Source: Saccharomycopsis fibuligera x Saccharomycopsis cf. fibuligera (taxonomy: Eukaryota > Ascomycota > Saccharomycetes > Ascoideales > Saccharomycopsidaceae). Taken from it: a DNA stretch of 64,000 nucleotides. The stretch lies in the NCBI GenBank assembly GCA_001936135.1, contig CP012816.1, positions 1,615,501-1,679,500 on the forward strand. The letters are read 5' to 3'. A model generated the notes under the pieces. It was not told the DNA's origin. It worked only from the letters and a program-made list of their open reading frames with translations, and did not search any database. Shown here in pieces: positions 44,259 to 54,003 of this stretch. The first letter of the stretch is position 1, and each line of letters starts with the position of its first letter. Made by a program: the position numbers and the translations under genes.

Positions 44259-44368
44259 CGAGACTAGGACAGAGGCAAAAAAAAAACAGAGAAAATCTCT
44301 CGTGCGGCGTGATACACGCATAAACACGCATGCTCAGACGGTGCACTGCATATGTGGTTTTCTGTCTT

Positions 44369-44443
44369 TTGTTTACTTTTCTTGTTTACTTTTCTTGTTT
44401 ACTTTTCTTGTTTACTTTTTCTTGTTTACTTTTTCTTGTTTAC
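44369..44443 (-). promoter_or_regulatory. Six tandem forkhead-type sites (GTAAACAA) upstream of CDC28
   Basis: TTGTTTAC on the plus strand starts at 44369, 44382, 44395, 44408, 44422 and 44436, that is, GTAAACAA in the CDC28 direction. The spacing is 13-14 bp. GTAAACA is the core bound by Fkh1/Fkh2 proteins. The array lies about 430-500 bp upstream of the CDC28 ATG and is formally a minisatellite of a TTTTCTTGTTTAC unit. The motif match is direct observation; binding is inference. Confidence 0.55.
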
Positions 44444-45153
44444 CTTTTTTTTTTTTTTTTTTTTTTCTGTCGTTCTTGGAAAATCGCCAATCAGCAAGTA
44501 ATGCGAGCCACGCCGAAGCGAGCGCCAGCGCTTGCGGCAGCGAATTTCAGGCCGAGGCTGCAAACAGGCATAGAATGCGATATTCTCAAGATATATCCCA
44601 CCGAGTGCGATGCAGTGGTCGACGCCACTGGCTGCGCTACTGTCAGGGCCCTTCGGTGGGTGGGTGTGGGTGTTGCTTGCGCTGAAACCGAAACCGAAAC
44701 CGAAGCAGGACACCCAGCTGCAACAACGTGATTTCGAGAGTGGCCTGGCGCGCAGTTGACGAAGCTCGCTGGCCGGCTCGCCGGCGCGCTCGCTCGCGCG
44801 CTGGCTCGCTCCCGTAGTATAGTCGGAGTACTCTCTCACGTAAGCCGGGCAAAAAGCAGCGCGCGCCGCCATGGCCAGCGCAGCGCTGAGATGGGTAAAT
44901 GAATGCGCAGGCGTTAATTAAACAGCCGCTAGCCGACAGCTAGCTGATGGCTGATGGGCAGCTTAGCGGACTAATTAACGGCCGGCCAGCTAGCGGCCTC
45001 AGCTGGTGGATCAGTGTGGATCGAGCCGCCAACTGCAGCTGTAATTGCAGTATCTGTGTTCCAGCCCGGTTTGAGTTTTTGGCGGGGCCGCAGCGCGCGC
45101 GAGGATGGATATTGTACTGCATTGTGGCTAATTATAATTAGCATACGCTGCGC

Positions 45154-45210
45154 CGGAACGCCAGTGGAACGCTAGCGGAACGCTAGCGGAACACCAGTGG
45201 TGCGCCAGTG
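45154..45210. repeat. Imperfect ~12-bp tandem repeat in GC island
   Basis: About five units of the form CGGAACGCYAGY (GGAACGCCAGT, GGAACGCTAGC, GGAACGCTAGC, GGAACACCAGT, GGTGCGCCAGT) follow one another. Confidence 0.75.
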
Positions 45211-45474
45211 GGGAATAGCAGGCGTTTCGCTTACAGTAAGTGCACCTGGAGGGCAGGGAACGCTTCTGGAGCTCGTGCTCGCGGTGGGGCGCTATGCTTT
45301 GCGGTTACTGAGTATTCACCGCGCCTTGCATCCACGCCACGTCGTCCCACCGGCGGTGGTGGTAGTGGCATGGATGTGGATGTCAACCGCTGCACCTGGG
45401 GCAGTTGGCGGCATGGGCCGGTAGCGCTACAGTACTCAGGGCAGCACAACAGGCAGCCGTGAAGTAGCGAGGAC

Positions 45475-45516
45475 CGAGGATCGAGGATTGAGGATTGAGG
45501 ATCGAGGATCATGGAT
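45475..45516. repeat. 7-bp tandem repeat (YGAGGAT)6 in GC island
   Basis: Units CGAGGAT, CGAGGAT, TGAGGAT, TGAGGAT, CGAGGAT, CATGGAT run without gaps from 45475 to 45516. Confidence 0.9.
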
Positions 45517-46806
45517 CGGCGGCAGCCGCACGCCCTGGGATGGCAGGCGTAGCGGTGCTGAAGTGGCACAGAGGCGGCACCGAAGTGGCACTGGAGCGGG
45601 ATATCAATCATCGCGCGCTCGCTACCTACAGCACAGGATAGCGCTGATAGAATGATAATGGCTGCCCAATGCGGAAGTGTAATGTCGTCGCCAGTGCCAA
45701 CGCGTCTGCCACTCTTCATTTGTATTCCGCATCGGGAAGCTGTCCGTCCGCGCCGGGTCACCCCTGGAATTTTCAGTCTCCTGCCGCTGCCGCCTGGAAG
45801 CAGCAGGAAAGCTGCTGCTGCTGCCGCTGCGCTGCCGCTGCCGCCCGCTGCTGCGGTGTGTCCCGCCAGTGTGCGCTGCTCTCCTCTGGCCGTCTGTCGA
45901 CACCGGCGTTTCTTTCTTCTCTTCTTTCCTCAGGCGCTGTTGCTGGCGCTTACGCTCGCTCTTCCCAACTTTGCTCAAACACATCCTCATCGACATCGTT
46001 ATCGCCATCAACACCAACACCAACTCTGTTTCTGCCAATCACCACGGCCGTCGCTTTCGCTTCCAGTGCTCTTGTTGTTTGTTCTCTCCAGCATTCATCC
46101 GCCTCCGTCTTCCCAGTAAGTAGTAGAGCGCCCCGTTCCGCACTCGCCTCGCTGCTTTCGTCCGCGTCTTTCCTCCCTCGCTTCTTTCTCTTCTGTCCTA
46201 ATTGCCAATCGTTAGCTACTCCAAGGCAGGTCTCACTTAAGCGCTTGGCTCGACTGTCTTCCCTCCTACTCTTCCTCAGTATCGCTACTGCTACCGCTAC
46301 TGCTACGCTCTCAAGCTAGTGAGCTCTCCTCCCACTGTCTGTCATAGTGGTCCACCACCAATTTTTCATGGCCGTTGCTTGCATTGCCGCTTATAACCTC
46401 CGTACTGTTTTTCTATTTTTTCTTCCAAACCTTGTTGTTAGCCGCTGGTAAATAGGAATTCCAGGAAAAAAAAAACAAAAAAAAAAAAAAAACAAAAAAC
46501 AGCACTGTTTTCCGCTCAACTGACGCGATTCACCACAAAACACCGAAAGAGCTGAAATTCATAATTCGTCCCCAGCAAGTTGTCTGAGAGATCGCAGTTG
46601 CTGAGCACATTTCTCCCGCACGTCCTCTCGTCTGCTATCGCACAACATCCCTCTTTTCCTTCGAAAGAAAGAAAAATAAGACCAGAAAAGGAGAGGTGAA
46701 AAAAAGCAGAAGGAAAATCGCTGTTCGCCTTGCAAGTTGCTGGCTACTTTTTTTTCCCACGGCTCGTCCAATTTCTATCCTTTGATCTGTGCCACTTTTG
46801 CCATTA

Positions 46807-49332
46807 ATGGCCTCGCAGTTGAATTTGCCAAACACCAAAATACAAGAATCACACATCCCTTCGTCGCCCCCTCAAAACAGCCCCGACCACAGTAGCCCCG
46901 TTATGGATTACAATCGCTCCCTGCCTCTGCTAGGTAGCTCTTTTGTCGCGACTTCAGCTTCTCCTAGCCGTGACCACAACAACAACAACGACAACAACAA
47001 CCAGGACCACCTGGACCACGCCGTTGCAAACTCTGGCTCAAGCCCTTCAAATTTCGTCGTTCCCGCTTCTGCCAACAATTCAAACAAAAATTTGAAATTC
47101 CCACCCTCTGTTGGCCCAAATAGACTCTCCCACTCCTACTCCCAGCCAAACTTGTCCATGTTTGGCTCCAATAACACCATGAACAGCAACCCTAGTAGCA
47201 ACAGCAGTGGAAACAGTGCAAACAACAGTATCGACAGTCGCAGCGGCCAGAGCAGCTCCAACGTCAACAATGACGTTATCAAAACCCCAAAAAGATCAGT
47301 CAGCTCAAACAACAACACCCTTTTCTCTCCTATGGACTTGAATTTTTCCTTCCCTCTTTCCCAATCGAAAACAAAGCACCCTAAGCTCACCCAGTCTTTC
47401 TCTGCCAACTCAATCTCTTCCCTTGACTCTGTACCCGAAATTTCCACTTCCACCTCCTCAAACTCTTTGTCAAATGCTTCGCCGTCAAACTACTCGAACG
47501 TGGTTACGCCAAACAGAGCTCATAATCGTGGTTCCTCGTTGACATATTTCACTCCATTGAACAACAATGTCCAAAATCACAACACCCAAAGTAGTAATAG
47601 TACTCTCACTAGCAAAAACACCACAAACAACACCACTCCTCTTTCCTTGGTTTCTCCTTCGCGCTTGAGTTTCAACTCTTCAGCCTCTAATTTGGCTCCT
47701 GCTTCGATCACCAGACGCAAAAGATCAAATACGTATGCAACAAGCACCAGATTGAGACATAAATTGTCATTGGATATGATCAGTGCTAAGCTGGTTAATG
47801 GAAACAATGGTTTAGTTCACAGTGCCACCACTTCGCATTTTGCCAGCAAGTCTCAGTCCGGCGTTAATCCTTTTTATAATCCTTCAAGCTTCTTATCGCC
47901 AACCAAGTCGTCCCCGGCTAATACTCCTTTGCCAACCCCGAACCAGGATGATGACTACTACGCTAAAGGGTTTTCTCCTTTCAAAATCAATTTTGCTAAT
48001 GTTGAGGATGAAGAGGATCATGATGTTTCCACTGCAACTATCACAAATCCCCACCACGATGAAAGCAACAACAACAACAACAACAACAACAACAACGGCA
48101 CCATTGATAGCCTTCGTAGTAGCTCAAGCAACAAGGAAAACGAAGAAAGGCCACCATCGTCTCTTGCAAATGCCCAGAGTAACAGTAGTGACACTATTGT
48201 TGAGCTCAATTCTTTGATGAAAAATTTCTCGGACAATGAATCCACTTTTGTTAATAGTAATCCAAGCAGCGCTTCTAATTCTAATTTGGAATTTTTGGAA
48301 CTGCTAAGTAATCCAAGCGCCGCCACTACTGCTCCTTCAAGTCACAATAATAGCACTTCTGGTAACAATTTGTTGTTTAGCCATAGTTACGATGACAGCT
48401 CATTCAATAATGATATTTTCCTTCAGGCTGCTGATTTGACTTTGAAAATGGTTTCCCAGTCGAAACCAATGGAAAACAATAACGCCAACCAGTTCAGCAT
48501 TGCTAATAACTATTCCACAAGCACTATTAACCCGCATTTGATTAACGGTGCTGCTAATGGTGATATTCATCATTCTGGTTATGTGAACCAATTGCAGCAG
48601 CCACAACAGCAACAGCCGTTGCATCAAGACCAACAGCATGAACAACAACAAAAACAACAACAACAACAGCAGCAGCAGCAGCAGCAGCAGCATCAAAATA
48701 ACGGAATCACAAAGTCCGAAGGCACTATCAACCTTGCCAGCTATGTTAACACCAGTGATGTAAACGTCAAGCAGTTACCTTTCAACACCGCTGCACATAA
48801 TCCCTACTTTGCCAATATTCCAACCAATGAGCCAATGTCTCATCCTCAAGTACACATGATGCCTTCTCAATTAGTTCATTCTCATTCTCAACCGAACTTG
48901 GAGACCTCTCAACAACATTTCAACTACAGCAGCGGATACATGAATCACCTGTTCCAGCAGCCTCTTGACCACCAGCAACAGTTGCAGCAACATACACAAG
49001 GCAATAATGGCCAATTGGCATCAGTTTTGCCAAACGGATTGCCAGCAAACTTGATCCTTCCTGAAGGACTTGATGAGTCCAAACTTATCCTCAAAAAGTC
49101 AAAAAGAGGCAGAAAATCCAGTACCGCTTTTGATGATAAGAAAAATAAAAAGAACCACGAATGTCCATTATGCGGGTCAAGGTTCCAGCGACCAGAGCAT
49201 GTCAAGAGACATATGAGATCACACTCCAGTGAGAAGCCATTTCACTGTGATCAACCAAACTGTGGCAAGAGATTCAACAGAAGTGATAATTTGAAGGCCC
49301 ATTTGAGAAAAATTCACAAGTTGGCCATATGA
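46807..49332 (+). CDS. C2H2 zinc-finger transcription factor, two C-terminal fingers
   Basis: The 841-residue protein starts at ATG 46807 ([11 protein letters not shown]). Most of it is disordered and rich in S, N and Q, with a poly-N tract (about 420-432) and a poly-Q tract (about 603-633). The DNA-binding end has a basic lead ([10 protein letters not shown]), finger 1 (C786, C789, H802, H806) and finger 2 (C814, C819, H832, H837). The recognition helices RPEHVKR and RSDNLKA resemble Msn2 (RSEHLKR, RSDNLSQ), so an AGGGG-like target is plausible. Finger 2 has four residues between its cysteines, unlike Msn2. It may correspond to the Candida cell-wall regulator Cas5 or another clade-specific factor; I cannot decide. 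An unusually long, GC-rich upstream region suggests complex regulation. Confidence 0.9.
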   Translation: MASQLNLPNTKIQESHIPSSPPQNSPDHSSPVMDYNRSLPLLGSSFVATSASPSRDHNNNNDNNNQDHLDHAVANSGSSPSNFVVPASANNSNKNLKFPPSVGPNRLSHSYSQPNLSMFGSNNTMNSNPSSNSSGNSANNSIDSRSGQSSSNVNNDVIKTPKRSVSSNNNTLFSPMDLNFSFPLSQSKTKHPKLTQSFSANSISSLDSVPEISTSTSSNSLSNASPSNYSNVVTPNRAHNRGSSLTYFTPLNNNVQNHNTQSSNSTLTSKNTTNNTTPLSLVSPSRLSFNSSASNLAPASITRRKRSNTYATSTRLRHKLSLDMISAKLVNGNNGLVHSATTSHFASKSQSGVNPFYNPSSFLSPTKSSPANTPLPTPNQDDDYYAKGFSPFKINFANVEDEEDHDVSTATITNPHHDESNNNNNNNNNNGTIDSLRSSSSNKENEERPPSSLANAQSNSSDTIVELNSLMKNFSDNESTFVNSNPSSASNSNLEFLELLSNPSAATTAPSSHNNSTSGNNLLFSHSYDDSSFNNDIFLQAADLTLKMVSQSKPMENNNANQFSIANNYSTSTINPHLINGAANGDIHHSGYVNQLQQPQQQQPLHQDQQHEQQQKQQQQQQQQQQQQHQNNGITKSEGTINLASYVNTSDVNVKQLPFNTAAHNPYFANIPTNEPMSHPQVHMMPSQLVHSHSQPNLETSQQHFNYSSGYMNHLFQQPLDHQQQLQQHTQGNNGQLASVLPNGLPANLILPEGLDESKLILKKSKRGRKSSTAFDDKKNKKNHECPLCGSRFQRPEHVKRHMRSHSSEKPFHCDQPNCGKRFNRSDNLKAHLRKIHKLAI

Positions 49333-49762
49333 CAATGATGTCTTTGGAGCTTTTTTGACTCGTCTCAAAAAGCTGATAGTTTCAAGAAAATCAATTCTTT
49401 CCCTTTACTTTGCATGCATACTCTTCCAATTTCAACAACAAAATCCTGGAAGCCGTAATTTTTTCTAGTCTTGTTTTCTTTTTATTCTACTTTTTTTCAC
49501 TTGCTTTTCATTCTCTTGGGATAACAATTTTTTTTCTCCATTCGTACTGTGGCAGTACGATTAACGTGTATTATGAACGCAAACACATTAACGATTTTCT
49601 CTTCTATCCTTACCGTTATGCATTATCTATCTTATCTTATTTTATATTTGTCTTTACATTCTTATCTTATTTTATTTTTTTCTAGTCTTTTTTTCTTGTT
49701 GTTTTTTTAACACTACTACTATTACTGTCATTATGTATTTACTGACTTGTCTACTATCTGTC

Positions 49763-49795
<33 letters not shown>

Positions 49796-50400
49796 AGTTA
49801 TTATTACAGTTATTATTACAGTTATTATTACAATTATTATTACAACTATTACATTTTCTACATCATATACTTAGCGTGTTATAATGGTTTCTAGATTCCT
49901 CATGACATACTTTCTATCCTTGAATTTCTACTGTTGTTTTCACTATTTTATTTTTGTCAATCATAGGACTGGTTAATCAAATTTATACTGTGTGTTTCTT
50001 TGATCATGTATTTATCATTTTTTTTTTTTTTTTTTTTTTTTGTTATTTTCCTATTAAGCCATGCTAGAATAATAATATAATCAATTTAAAAAAATTAAAA
50101 ATGGCATCAGGTGTTTGACATTAATAGCATTATGCTTTACTCGCCAAAGGTCCTATTGCCCTCGGATCACATGATACATTTACAGATTGTTTAGCTCCCT
50201 CCCTCGGAACCGGCTGCAGACAGAGAAGCGAAAAAATAAACCACGAAAATCAGTCCATGGAAACAAGCGCATATGTGAGTAGTGAGGATAATTGGATATA
50301 TTAGTAGGTGATGCCCTCAAAGTCAAACTAACCGCTCACAACGGCCAGCCAGCTTAACTGCAATTGCAATAACACTCAACAAACCCAGCACCAACTTACA
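49333..50400. other. Intergenic C2H2 factor-COQ6
   Basis: A T-rich 3' flank, then a TTA/ATT microsatellite, a T-run at about 50018-50041, and the COQ6 promoter. No gene was recognised. Confidence 0.55.
49764..49851. repeat. ATT microsatellite passing into (TTATTACAG)n
   Basis: About eleven ATT triplets are followed by several TTATTATTACAG/AAT-type units. It is a simple repeat in the 3' flank. Confidence 0.9.
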
Positions 50401-51870
50401 ATGCTCACTGCACGCATAGCGGCTGCTACCGCGACTAGCAGAACATCAGCAACATTAACAGCAGCAAAAACCCATGCCGGCCATACTCGCTTCTTCTCAA
50501 GCACAATCAGAAGCTTGAACCAGCTAGTCTCCGACGTCACTATTGTCGGTGGTGGGCCAGCTGGGCTTTCCCTTGCTGCAGCCCTCAAAAGCAACACCAC
50601 GACCTCATCATTGAAAATCAGCTTAATTGAAGGCGGGAGCCTTGACCCAGTGCGTTCATTCTACGACAATCCGCCGCCAAATTTCACCAACAGAGTGAGT
50701 AGCATCACTGCTCAGTCCATCGACTACTTGCAAAACAACATTAAAGCATGGCAGTATATCAATGAGGACAGAATCGCTCCCTTCGACAACATTGTCGCGT
50801 ATGACGGGCTTTCGAATTCCAAGATTGAGTTTGATAATAATGAAATGGGAACAATGTGTGAGAATATCAATTTGCAATCGTGCTTATGGCAGCGCATTCA
50901 GGAGATTGACGATCCTGAAAACCTCAAGGTTTTCGATAAGACCAAAGTGACAAGCATCACTCACGACAATAGCGGCGATTTGGCAAACAGTTGGCCCATT
51001 GTGCAGTTGGACAACGGAGATTCCATCAAGACCAGATTACTAGTAGGTGCCGATGGCTTCAACTCTCCGGTGAGAAAGTTTGCCGGGATTGTATCTAGAG
51101 GCTGGGCATACGGTCGGTGGGGCGTGGTGGCTACTTTGAAGCTCAAGTATGAAGATTTCAGATCAATCGCATGGCAGCGTTTTTTGCCTACTGGCCCGTT
51201 AGCATTGTTGCCATTACCTGAAAAAAACGCCACCATGGTCTGGTCCACCACTCCCGAACTTAGTAAGTTGATAATCAATTTACCCGAGAAGTATTTCATT
51301 CCGTTGCTTAATTGTGCGTTTGTATTGCCTCAAGTTGACTTAGATTACTATTATGGGTTAATCAAACAGGAAAAGCTCGATGAAATGTTACATGACATTG
51401 AATGGAGATTCGAACAGTACTTGAGCAAACCGGAAATAAATATTGAAGACTACCCAGTTGAAATTGAGTCAGTTCTTGAGAATTCAAGAGCTCGATTTCC
51501 CTTGAAACTATCGCATGCTGACACATACGTTGCCAACCGTGTAGCGTTGGTTGGTGACGCAGCTCACACCACTCACCCATTAGCAGGACAGGGTTTGAAC
51601 ATGGGCCAAGGGGATGTCAAGTCATTGGTTAGCGCACTTGAAAAGGCAATGGAAAGAGGTTTAGATATTGGGAGCTTACTAAGTTTGGAACCATATTGGT
51701 CGGAAAGATTTCCGGAAAATCATGTATTGCTTGGCGTGGTGGATAAGTTGCACAAGTTGTATTCTATTGATTGGAAGCCTGTGGTGGCGGTACGGTCTTT
51801 TGGGTTGGATGCGGTGAACTCTTTACCGTTCTTGAAAGATTTCATGATGAAGCAGATTTCAGGAAAGTAA
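50401..51870 (+). CDS. COQ6: Coenzyme Q biosynthesis FAD monooxygenase Coq6
   Basis: The 489-residue protein hydroxylates the ubiquinone ring at C5 and acts with ferredoxin Yah1 in the mitochondrial CoQ synthome. The first ~40 residues (MLTARIAAATATSRTSAT...) are an Ala/Thr/Arg-rich presequence. The FAD fingerprint is DVTIVGGGPAGLS (45-57). The second FAD motif GDAAHTTHPLAGQGLNMGQGD is intact, and LLVGADGFNSPVRKFAGI is the middle DG motif. The length matches the family. The ATG at 50401 is the first in frame. Confidence 0.95.
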   Translation: MLTARIAAATATSRTSATLTAAKTHAGHTRFFSSTIRSLNQLVSDVTIVGGGPAGLSLAAALKSNTTTSSLKISLIEGGSLDPVRSFYDNPPPNFTNRVSSITAQSIDYLQNNIKAWQYINEDRIAPFDNIVAYDGLSNSKIEFDNNEMGTMCENINLQSCLWQRIQEIDDPENLKVFDKTKVTSITHDNSGDLANSWPIVQLDNGDSIKTRLLVGADGFNSPVRKFAGIVSRGWAYGRWGVVATLKLKYEDFRSIAWQRFLPTGPLALLPLPEKNATMVWSTTPELSKLIINLPEKYFIPLLNCAFVLPQVDLDYYYGLIKQEKLDEMLHDIEWRFEQYLSKPEINIEDYPVEIESVLENSRARFPLKLSHADTYVANRVALVGDAAHTTHPLAGQGLNMGQGDVKSLVSALEKAMERGLDIGSLLSLEPYWSERFPENHVLLGVVDKLHKLYSIDWKPVVAVRSFGLDAVNSLPFLKDFMMKQISGK

Positions 51871-52276
51871 AAGTTGTAGAAAGAAGATATTTTTTGTCGA
51901 AGTCACAGAAAAAAAAACAAAAAAACGATAGAAGATAAAGCTATATTATTTTTGCTGAAAAAAATATGAGTAGCTTATGTAAATAGACGTTAATTTGAAC
52001 TAAAACAATGCATGTGTAGTTTATTGTTGGCGATGCCAATATTTAGGTCAACATTGTCTGCAGTTTAATATATAACATTCTACAATTTAAAATATCAAGT
52101 ATTTCCAGAAGAATCAAAAAGTCTTATATTATTTTTACAATGTTACCGTCATTTTTAAATCAGTGGTATGGTAATTTGAGAGAATAGTTACAGGTATATA
52201 TATACAATTTAGAAAATTTTTGAAGAATGATAATATAGTCGCTCATTTCAGTGATAAAAGACACGGTGTAACAAAA
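51871..52276. other. Convergent 3' intergenic COQ6-FIST-like gene
   Basis: About 400 bp of AT-rich sequence between two stop codons. Nothing was recognised. Confidence 0.55.
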
Positions 52277-53668
52277 TCAAACCTTTGCTGATTTTTTCTT
52301 TAATTTAAAATCATCACTAGCAATATTATTAGAAGTAATGTCTGGCAACACTACAACTTCTGCCTCAGAATCAAAATTTACCTCATTGACTTTTAGTTTC
52401 AACTCGCTGCCAAAACCAAACCAATTTTCGTGAATTTCTTCCTCTATCGTGATTTTTGCACCATAGCTATTACTGTTATTGCTATCACCAAAAGAATCTC
52501 CAATTATGCTCATTTCGGCAAAGATGCCATGTTCAATGTTTGCCTTTCCAAAAAAATCTTTTTTCTCTGCATTGATGCTGTTGTCGTTGCGGTTGATTGG
52601 TTGACAGGCGAAAAACTTGATGATGGTTCCCTCTTTCAAAAATTCCAGTGCCCCTGGATCCAATGCTAATGTATTGGCCTTTGCGCCCCACGCACCACCG
52701 CCAGCAATGACTTCAAATCGCTTGATGTCAAACTTCAGGGAAATTTTCAAATCTGGTTCATTTTGAATTGTGGCGTAAATTTTAGTGTCTTTAGTCATTG
52801 TGGCCATGAGTTGCTCATTTTCTTGGATTATCAATGATGCAGGTTTGTCATTTATTGCTTTGATCAAGTTTCCTGTTACCTGTGTCACTTTCAATACTGT
52901 ATCATTATTGTTGCTATTAGCAGCGGTTATTGGCACCAAGCGTGAATAATTGGTAAATCGTGGGCTTCGTGTAGACACAGTTATTGGCGGCAATACCACG
53001 GTTGCTTCATGCAAATAATGGCCATCATTTGCAAGATACTGTTTAATGTCAGGGAATTTTTCTTTATCCAACTTTTGCAATCCGTTTTTCTCCACTTCAG
53101 AAAGAAAATAAAAACTAGTCACTGGCATCTCATTATGGAAAAGTGTTGGCGCCAATTTGAATCGAATATCAGTAGTCACTGCCGGCATCGAGGAAGAATA
53201 ATGCAGAGTGAGATGGTTCGATATTGCGGGAATAGTGACTTGAAACCAATTGGACACTTTATCCCAATTATTGATACCAGCGCTTACAATTCTTCCTGGC
53301 TTGTGCACGTCGCCACTTGCAACCTGTTGTTGTTGTTCCAATTTGAATTGTTCAATGGTCTTGGAATGGCGGATGGAAATCCGTTTACTGAGCCAGAGTT
53401 CAGCTAAGCCATTTTTGCTAGAATAGGGGGCAATAGAATCGACCGATGCATATACTATTTGGAGATCTTTTTGTTGATTGCGCAAGTCAAGAACTTTGCT
53501 AATTATTTGCTTGGAATATTGCGGGGTGGTGAAGAGCAATAGTGCTTGTGGTTCAAACTTGAGTTTAGCTAAAGATCGTTGAAAATTGATATTTGATGGA
53601 TTGACTATAGTCTGTAGAAAGCTCTTGGTGCTCGCTAGTGGAGAGCAGATTGCCGCGGTGGATCTCAT
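52277..53668 (-). CDS. FIST-like domain protein, conserved in fungi, function unknown
   Basis: The product has 463 residues. The N-terminal part has LKFEPQALLLFTTPQYSKQI followed by IVYASVDSI, the pattern of a FIST-type sensory/ligand-binding fold. The C-terminal part has RFEVIAGGGAWGAKANTLAL (motif at about residues 322-338), resembling a GGGGWGxKAGLLSLDP signature I associate with fungal FIST proteins. The start MRSTAAICSPLASTKSF is Ser/Thr/Arg-rich and could be a mitochondrial presequence. No transmembrane helix was seen. The assignment rests on recalled motifs, so I give no function. It diverges from the next gene across 335 bp containing a TCACGTG site. Confidence 0.6.
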   Translation of the reverse strand: MRSTAAICSPLASTKSFLQTIVNPSNINFQRSLAKLKFEPQALLLFTTPQYSKQIISKVLDLRNQQKDLQIVYASVDSIAPYSSKNGLAELWLSKRISIRHSKTIEQFKLEQQQQVASGDVHKPGRIVSAGINNWDKVSNWFQVTIPAISNHLTLHYSSSMPAVTTDIRFKLAPTLFHNEMPVTSFYFLSEVEKNGLQKLDKEKFPDIKQYLANDGHYLHEATVVLPPITVSTRSPRFTNYSRLVPITAANSNNNDTVLKVTQVTGNLIKAINDKPASLIIQENEQLMATMTKDTKIYATIQNEPDLKISLKFDIKRFEVIAGGGAWGAKANTLALDPGALEFLKEGTIIKFFACQPINRNDNSINAEKKDFFGKANIEHGIFAEMSIIGDSFGDSNNSNSYGAKITIEEEIHENWFGFGSELKLKVNEVNFDSEAEVVVLPDITSNNIASDDFKLKKKSAKV

Positions 53669-54003
53669 GCTGGTAGTCTGTCACTGCTTAGCTGATCATT
53701 CGCTGAGCATACTCTTCCGGCCTTCGTCTTGGCTGATATTTTGATATTCGTTCATGATGAAAATCTGTTTATGCACGCTGCTGCCCGTTGGTGTTTCTGA
53801 TTTTTTTCTGACTTTGGTGAAGATCACGTGCCCTCATCGTTTGCAGATGATCTTGATCTGGCGCTTAGCGCTGCACACAGACACTCATCAGCGTTTATTA
53901 GTACAGTCACTGCCATCAGTAATTACCATTGGCAAACATATAGACAAACAGACTCTGGCATTTAAAGGGAGGGAAAATAAAGTCTTTGCTACTGTTTAAT
54001 AGT
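53669..54003. promoter_or_regulatory. Divergent promoter with a Cbf1-type E-box
   Basis: TCACGTG at 53824-53830 matches the Cbf1/bHLH core and lies midway between two divergent genes. The motif is exact; function is inference. Confidence 0.4.

Larger units (their letters stand above)
44480..46320. other. GC-rich intergenic island between CDC28 and a C2H2 factor gene
   Basis: About 1.8 kb differ sharply from the AT-rich window; for example 45 of 60 bases at 44761-44820 are G or C. Many overlapping ORFs on both strands (the longest is 216 codons at 45669-46319) have A/S/C-rich low-complexity translations and no family, which is what high GC alone produces. It contains several local tandem repeats, Alu- and NheI-like words (AGCT, GCTAGC) and near-palindromes (for example around 44770, and GTTAATTAA...CTAATTAAC at 44914-44979). 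It may be a long 5' leader or enhancer region of the downstream regulator, a noncoding transcript, or acquired DNA. Confidence 0.7.

Noticed and set aside
45669-46319. 216-codon ORF in the GC island
   Set aside because: Its translation is A/S/C/L low-complexity, other frames on both strands are equally open, and no family is recognisable. High GC explains it.
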